Assembly (NCBI RefSeq): GCF_034314045.1
Contig: NZ_JAVIWL010000001.1
Coordinates: 5,022,001 to 5,086,000 of the forward strand
Direction of reading: 5' to 3'
Length of the DNA: 64,000 nt
Source: Glaciimonas sp. CA11.2
GTDB taxonomy: Bacteria > Pseudomonadota > Gammaproteobacteria > Burkholderiales > Burkholderiaceae_D
Shown: in pieces, positions 59,943 through 64,000 of the stretch
Position numbering within the stretch: the stretch's first letter is position 1
Layout: every line of letters starts with the position of its first letter
The notes under the pieces: model-generated
Told to the model about the DNA's origin: nothing
Seen by the model: the letters and a program-made list of their open reading frames with translations, nothing else
Database searches by the model: none
Program-made: the position numbers and the translations under genes

Positions 59943-61085
59943 ATGTCAAATACCGTCGTCAGCAAAACCCTTGCACTTGCAGAGGAGTTGATCTCCTTAT
60001 CTTCCGTCACACCACAGGACAAAGGATGTCAGGACCGTCTGATCGAACTCCTTTCTCCGCTTGGCTTTGTCTGCGAAACGATTCAGTCTGGTGATGTCAC
60101 CAATCTCTGGGCCCGTAAAGGCACCACGCAACCATTACTGGTGTTTGCTGGTCACACAGATGTAGTGCCAACTGGTCCACGTGACCAATGGCAATCAGAC
60201 CCCTTTCTGCCCAGCCATCGTGATGGCAAATTATATGGACGTGGTGCCGCCGACATGAAAACCTCGATTGCCGCCATGGTGGTGGCAGTCGAAGAGTTTA
60301 CGCTGGCCCATCCAAATCATTCCGGCTCTATAGGTTTTTTGATTACCAGTGATGAAGAAGGTCCTGCCACCGACGGGACCGTGGTGGTCTGCGAAAAGTT
60401 AAAAGCCCGCGGTGAACAGCTCGATTATTGTATCGTCGGCGAACCGACTTCCAGCGGTGAACTCGGCGATATGATCAAAAATGGCCGACGCGGGACGATG
60501 TCAGGCAAGCTCATCATCAAAGGCGTGCAAGGCCACATCGCTTATCCGCACTTGGCTAAAAATCCACTCCACCTGGCGATGCCAGCACTAGCGGAGTTAG
60601 CTGCGGAAAAGTGGGATGACGCTAACGAGTACTATTTGCCAACTTCTTGGCAAATGTCAAACATTCACGGTGGAACCGGTGCATCAAACGTCATTCCTGG
60701 CGAAATGGTCATTGATTTCAATTTTCGCTTTTCAACAGCCAGTACGGTAGAAGACCTGCAACAGCGCGTCCAAGCGATTCTAGACAAACATGCACTCGAA
60801 TACTCGCTGGCGTGGATTATCGGCGGTCGCCCATTTTTGACACCACGTGGCGCATTGAGCGCGGCTTTAGCATCTGCCATCAAGGCAGAAACCGGGATTG
60901 AAACCGAATTATCGACAACTGGGGGGACTTCTGATGGACGTTTTATTGCGCAAATCTGTCCTCAAGTCATCGAATTTGGTCCCCCTAATGGCAGCATTCA
61001 CAAAATCGATGAACACATTGAAGTGCGCTTTATCGATCCATTGAAAAATATCTATCGTAAGACGCTCGAAAATTTGCTGCCGTAA
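59943..61085 (+). CDS. dapE: Succinyl-diaminopimelate desuccinylase
   Basis: 380 aa. Di-zinc M20 peptidase-family enzyme that removes succinate to give LL-DAP. Metal and catalytic residues: [14 protein letters not shown] (His and catalytic Asp), [15 protein letters not shown] (bridging Asp), [14 protein letters not shown] (catalytic Glu pair) and [20 protein letters not shown] (Glu/Asp ligand; quoted in part). The terminal His ligand is in [17 protein letters not shown] dimerisation domain spans about 180-290. The 13 bp around the stop codon (TTTGCTGCCGTAA) are tandemly duplicated, without changing the protein. Confidence 0.98.
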   Translation: MSNTVVSKTLALAEELISLSSVTPQDKGCQDRLIELLSPLGFVCETIQSGDVTNLWARKGTTQPLLVFAGHTDVVPTGPRDQWQSDPFLPSHRDGKLYGRGAADMKTSIAAMVVAVEEFTLAHPNHSGSIGFLITSDEEGPATDGTVVVCEKLKARGEQLDYCIVGEPTSSGELGDMIKNGRRGTMSGKLIIKGVQGHIAYPHLAKNPLHLAMPALAELAAEKWDDANEYYLPTSWQMSNIHGGTGASNVIPGEMVIDFNFRFSTASTVEDLQQRVQAILDKHALEYSLAWIIGGRPFLTPRGALSAALASAIKAETGIETELSTTGGTSDGRFIAQICPQVIEFGPPNGSIHKIDEHIEVRFIDPLKNIYRKTLENLLP

Positions 61086-61110
61086 TTTGCTGCCGTAATC
61101 CGGTATGCAA

Positions 61111-61138
61111 TCGCCTTGTCGTTAGAGCGACAAGGCGA
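61111..61138. terminator. Hairpin after dapE
   Basis: Perfect 11-bp stem TCGCCTTGTCG (61111-61121) / CGACAAGGCGA (61128-61138) with a 6-nt loop, 26 bp after the dapE stop. It lacks a T-run, so it may mark a transcript end protected from exonucleases or a Rho-assisted stop. Confidence 0.5.
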
Positions 61139-61345
61139 TGAACTCACCTCCTCCCAGCTAAATACAATAACGACCAAAACATAGGCATTCAAGATGTCGC
61201 CTTTTATTTACGTTTTGTATGCGATTAATCGGATCTTTCTGCTCAACGCTTTCATATAGAACGGCAGCGAGAAATACACATCAATAGTCGACCAACATTG
61301 CGCCTCTTCTTCTCGTCAGCGCTCATAACATCTATAATCCGTCCC

Positions 61346-62230
61346 ATGACACCCAATTCTTTCGCCACCATCCGCGATTTGCTGCGCTACGCAGTCACTC
61401 GCTTTAACACCGAAGCACTATTCTTTGGCCACGGCAGCAGCACAGCCCTAGACGAAGCCGCCTATCTGATCCTGCATACATTAAAGCTGCCACTCGATAA
61501 AATCGAGCCGTTTTTTGACGCGCGATTGTTGCAGCAAGAAGTGGACACAGTGCTACGCGTCATCGAACGCCGCAGCACTGACCGCGTTCCCGCCGCTTAC
61601 ATCACGCAAGAAGCATGGCTCGGCGATTACCGCTTTTATGTTGATGAAAGGGTGATCGTTCCACGGTCGTTTATTGCTGAACTGATTCCCGATTTCTTTT
61701 CGCCATGGGTTCAAAATCCCGCAGCAGTCACCAATATCCTGGAATTGTGCACCGGTTCTGGCTGCTTGCCGATCATGTTGGCGGATGCCTTTGGCAACGC
61801 GCATGTTGACACTGCTGACATTTCTGCCGATGCGTTGGCGGTAGCGCGGCGCAATGTAGACGATTACGACTTGCAAGATCGGATCACTCTCATCGAATCT
61901 GATTTGTATACCAACGTACCTGACAAAAAATATGACCTGATCGTTACCAATCCGCCGTACGTTAATACTGGCTCAATGGGTAAGTTACCGAGAGAATATC
62001 TGGCGGAACCGCAGATTGCTTTAGCTGGCGGTAGTGACGGAATGGATTTAGTGCGTACAATCGTGGCTGGTGCAAAACAACGCCTGACCAAAAACGGTGT
62101 GTTGATCGTGGAAATCGGTAACGAACGCGCATTTGCCGAAGCAGCATTCCCTGATATGGAAATGACATGGGTATCGACCAGCGCGGGCGATGACATGGTG
62201 TTTTTATTAACAGCCGATCAGCTGCCTTAA
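61346..62230 (+). CDS. prmB: Ribosomal protein L3 N5-glutamine methyltransferase
   Basis: 294 aa from the ATG at 61346; a TTG at 61298 would add 16 unconserved residues. SAM-dependent class I methyltransferase of the HemK/PrmB group. N-terminal helical domain (IRDLLRYAVTRFN), then the SAM-binding motif NILELCTGSGCLPIML and the catalytic NPPY in YDLIVTNPPYVNTG, which binds the Gln side chain. YHDERVIVPRS-like VDERVIVPRSFIAELI distinguishes PrmB (second group) from PrmC. It modifies a conserved Gln of L3. It lies after dapE and has its own terminator. Confidence 0.95.
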   Translation: MTPNSFATIRDLLRYAVTRFNTEALFFGHGSSTALDEAAYLILHTLKLPLDKIEPFFDARLLQQEVDTVLRVIERRSTDRVPAAYITQEAWLGDYRFYVDERVIVPRSFIAELIPDFFSPWVQNPAAVTNILELCTGSGCLPIMLADAFGNAHVDTADISADALAVARRNVDDYDLQDRITLIESDLYTNVPDKKYDLIVTNPPYVNTGSMGKLPREYLAEPQIALAGGSDGMDLVRTIVAGAKQRLTKNGVLIVEIGNERAFAEAAFPDMEMTWVSTSAGDDMVFLLTADQLP

Positions 62231-62265
62231 CAACAAGAAGATGCCAGAATTTAGGCAAATTGATA

Positions 62266-62296
62266 AAAGCGCCTTATCATAGGCGCTTTCTTTTTT
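62266..62296 (+). terminator. Rho-independent terminator after prmB
   Basis: Stem AAAGCGCC (62266-62273) / GGCGCTTT (62282-62289) with an 8-nt loop, then C and six T. It lies 36 bp after the prmB stop codon. Confidence 0.88.
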
Positions 62297-62504
62297 AGGG
62301 AAGCACGCTAAAAGTGGCAGGAAGGGTTAAATATCCGACGATTTTGGGTGTTTAATAGTCTTTCCTGACTTACTGAAGATTCAATCAATGATTGACCGCC
62401 ATAATTGATGCTAAATGTGCTTCCAGGCATGCAGCATTTATTCTGGTCAATGTGAATACTGCGTCACTTAGCTTCCCCCAACGCATTTCCAACACACCAT
62501 TTTC

Positions 62505-64000
62505 ATGATACGTTTCCTACAAGTTTCAATGATGCGCGGCATCAAGCCGCTGCTCGACAAAGTCGATATTACCCTCAATCCGGGTGACAAAATCGGCCTG
62601 ATCGGGGCTAACGGCGCCGGTAAATCAAGCCTGTTCGGACTATTACGCGGCGAACTTCACGCCGATGCCGGCGAGATCGACTTTCCCTCCAAATGGCGCA
62701 TGGCATACGTCGCGCAGGAAACCCCTGCCCTTGACCGTCCAGCGTTGGAATACGCCATTGATGGCGACATCACGCTGCGTCGTCTGGAAGAAGAATTGGC
62801 TTTTCTGGAAAGTGAACCGGAAAGCGCTGCCAATGGCACGTTGATCGGCGATTTGTATAGTGCGCTGGCCGACGCCGATGCGTACACGGTGCGCTCACGT
62901 GGTGAACAATTATTGACCGGCCTTGGTTTCTCAATGGCACAAATGCAAGAACCCGTCGCCAGTTTTTCCGGTGGTTGGCGTATGCGTTTGAATCTGGCGC
63001 AAGCGCTGATGTGTCCGTCCGACTTGTTGCTGCTTGATGAACCGACCAACCATTTGGATCTTGATGCCATTATCTGGCTCGAAGACTGGCTCAAACGCTA
63101 TACTGGCACACTGATTATCATCTCGCATGATCGCGACTTCCTTGACGGCGTCGTCAATGTCATCGTGCATATCGACGAACGCAAATTGAAGCGTTATACC
63201 GGCAACTATTCATCATTCGAACGACAACGTGCTGCGCAAATGATTCTGGCCGCTGGTGCGCTTGAAAAGCAAACCCGTCAACGCGCACATCTTGAATCAT
63301 TTATCAGTCGCTTCAAGGCGCAGGCAAGCAAAGCCCGTCAAGCGCAAAGCCGGATGAAAGCACTCGCCAAAATGGAAGAGCTGGCACCACTGCGCGCCGC
63401 TGCTGAATTTTCTTTTGAGTTTCGTGAGCCACTGAGTGCGCCTAATCCGTTATTGACGATGGAAGATGTCAGCGCCGGTTATCGGATTGAAAGCGCAACC
63501 AGCCATGATGTCACGGAAAAAGTTATCATCGCCGGGATCAACTTCTCACTGCAAATTGGTCAGCGAATTGGATTGCTGGGCGTCAATGGTGCGGGTAAAT
63601 CAACCTTCATCAAAACCATTGCAGAGGAACTGAAACCACTGCACGGTGACGCCCAGTTCGGTAAAGGTTTGTCGATTGGCTATTTTGCCCAGCATCAAGT
63701 TGAAATGCTGCGTCATGACGAATCACCGTTATGGCATTTGGCAAAAATTGCGCCGACGACGCGTGAACAAGAACTACGCAATTTCTTGGGTAGCTTTAAC
63801 TTCAACGGCCCGATGGTAACCAGTTCTATCGCACCGTTCTCCGGTGGCGAAAAAGCCCGTCTGGCCTTAGCCTTGATCGTCTGGCAGCGCCCCAACCTGC
63901 TGCTGCTGGATGAGCCGACCAACCATCTGGACCTGGAAACCCGCGAAGCGTTGACCATGGCGCTGGCGCAATTCGAAGGCACGCTGGTACTGGTATCGCA
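62505..64000 (+). CDS. ABC-F family ATP-binding protein (YheS/Uup type), 3'-truncated by the window edge
   Basis: The frame is open from the ATG at 62505 to the end of the window (about 498 codons visible). Two ABC ATPase domains without membrane segments: first Walker A GLIGANGAGKSSLFGLL, signature FSGGWRMRLNLAQAL, Walker B LLLLDEPTNHLDLD; an inter-domain linker (about 240-320, helical, rich in Lys/Arg/Gln: SRFKAQASKARQAQSRMKAL); second Walker A GLLGVNGAGKSTFIKTI, signature FSGGEKARLALAL, Walker B LLLLDEPTNHLDLE. ABC-F proteins act on ribosomes or, as Uup, on DNA structures. The start MIRFLQVSMMRGIKPLLDKV fits the YheS branch. The C-terminus is missing, so the branch is not certain. Confidence 0.93.
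   Translation, partial: MIRFLQVSMMRGIKPLLDKVDITLNPGDKIGLIGANGAGKSSLFGLLRGELHADAGEIDFPSKWRMAYVAQETPALDRPALEYAIDGDITLRRLEEELAFLESEPESAANGTLIGDLYSALADADAYTVRSRGEQLLTGLGFSMAQMQEPVASFSGGWRMRLNLAQALMCPSDLLLLDEPTNHLDLDAIIWLEDWLKRYTGTLIIISHDRDFLDGVVNVIVHIDERKLKRYTGNYSSFERQRAAQMILAAGALEKQTRQRAHLESFISRFKAQASKARQAQSRMKALAKMEELAPLRAAAEFSFEFREPLSAPNPLLTMEDVSAGYRIESATSHDVTEKVIIAGINFSLQIGQRIGLLGVNGAGKSTFIKTIAEELKPLHGDAQFGKGLSIGYFAQHQVEMLRHDESPLWHLAKIAPTTREQELRNFLGSFNFNGPMVTSSIAPFSGGEKARLALALIVWQRPNLLLLDEPTNHLDLETREALTMALAQFEGTLVLVS

Noticed and set aside
62657..63094. A 145-codon minus-strand Ser-rich frame
   Set aside because: Antisense to the first ATPase domain of the ABC-F gene, whose motifs are all present.

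Overview
The window reads as chromosomal DNA of a betaproteobacterium of the order Burkholderiales, most likely family Oxalobacteraceae (Glaciimonas, Collimonas or Herminiimonas type). This rests on gene order and protein character: the rpsB-tsf-pyrH-frr-uppS-cdsA-dxr-rseP-bamA-skp-lpxD-fabZ-lpxA-lpxB-rnhB block, the smc-zipA-ligA neighbourhood, dapC-dapD-pilU-yffB-dapE-prmB, and a tandem cyanophycin synthetase pair. Base composition is moderate and intergenic spaces are AT-rich. No rRNA, convincing tRNA, CRISPR array or intact insertion sequence was seen.

Layout. 1-1016 (minus): the end of a stomatin/QmcA-type SPFH gene and its NfeD partner. 1161-4718: ppsA (minus) and, divergently, ppsR, which encodes the kinase/phosphorylase that controls PEP synthase. 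4822-21066 (minus): a long housekeeping block read from rpsB down to an rRNA methyltransferase, covering translation (S2, EF-Ts, RRF), UMP kinase, isoprenoid/undecaprenyl and phospholipid precursors, outer-membrane assembly (RseP, BamA, Skp) and lipid A (LpxD, FabZ, LpxA, LpxB). 21441-25798 (plus): map, glnD and a pseudouridine synthase gene. 25939-34001: a cyanophycin locus in which a fused ABC transporter and a DUF1854-type gene (minus) face two cyanophycin synthetase genes (plus), closed by a strong terminator. 34205-37053: peptide deformylase followed by a small accessory patch with a secreted protein, a membrane protein and decayed coding sequence. 37498-40883: galU and an NAD-dependent DNA ligase that looks alphaproteobacterial. 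41274-48693: a carbohydrate/polyol utilisation operon (AraC regulator, binding protein, ATPase, permease, zinc alcohol dehydrogenase, FGGY kinase). 48694-50058: a gene-poor stretch with a decayed ORF and an inverted repeat. 50059-55380: zipA-like gene and smc. 55807-62230 (plus): lysine/diaminopimelate genes with pilU, yffB and prmB. 62505-64000: an ABC-F protein gene that runs off the window.

How the genes work together. Most of the window is core cell biology: envelope biogenesis, translation, nitrogen sensing and DAP supply. The accessory content lies in two main places. The first is a nitrogen-storage module: cyanophycin is an Asp/Arg polymer, and the divergent partner operon is a poorly understood, apparently co-inherited companion. 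The second is the carbohydrate/polyol operon, which sits between zipA and ligA, genes that are usually neighbours; together with the atypical ligA this suggests the segment was acquired or remodelled.

Most interesting leads: the cyanophycin-linked transporter with an N-terminal PH-like domain and zinc ribbon, the alpha-like ligA beside the inserted operon, a short Cys-containing ORF with a strong ribosome binding site ahead of the transporter genes, a 112-bp MITE-like palindromic element upstream of pilU, and the uncharacterised secreted/membrane protein pair at 35.1-36.8 kb. All family assignments were made by reading motifs; no database search was run.
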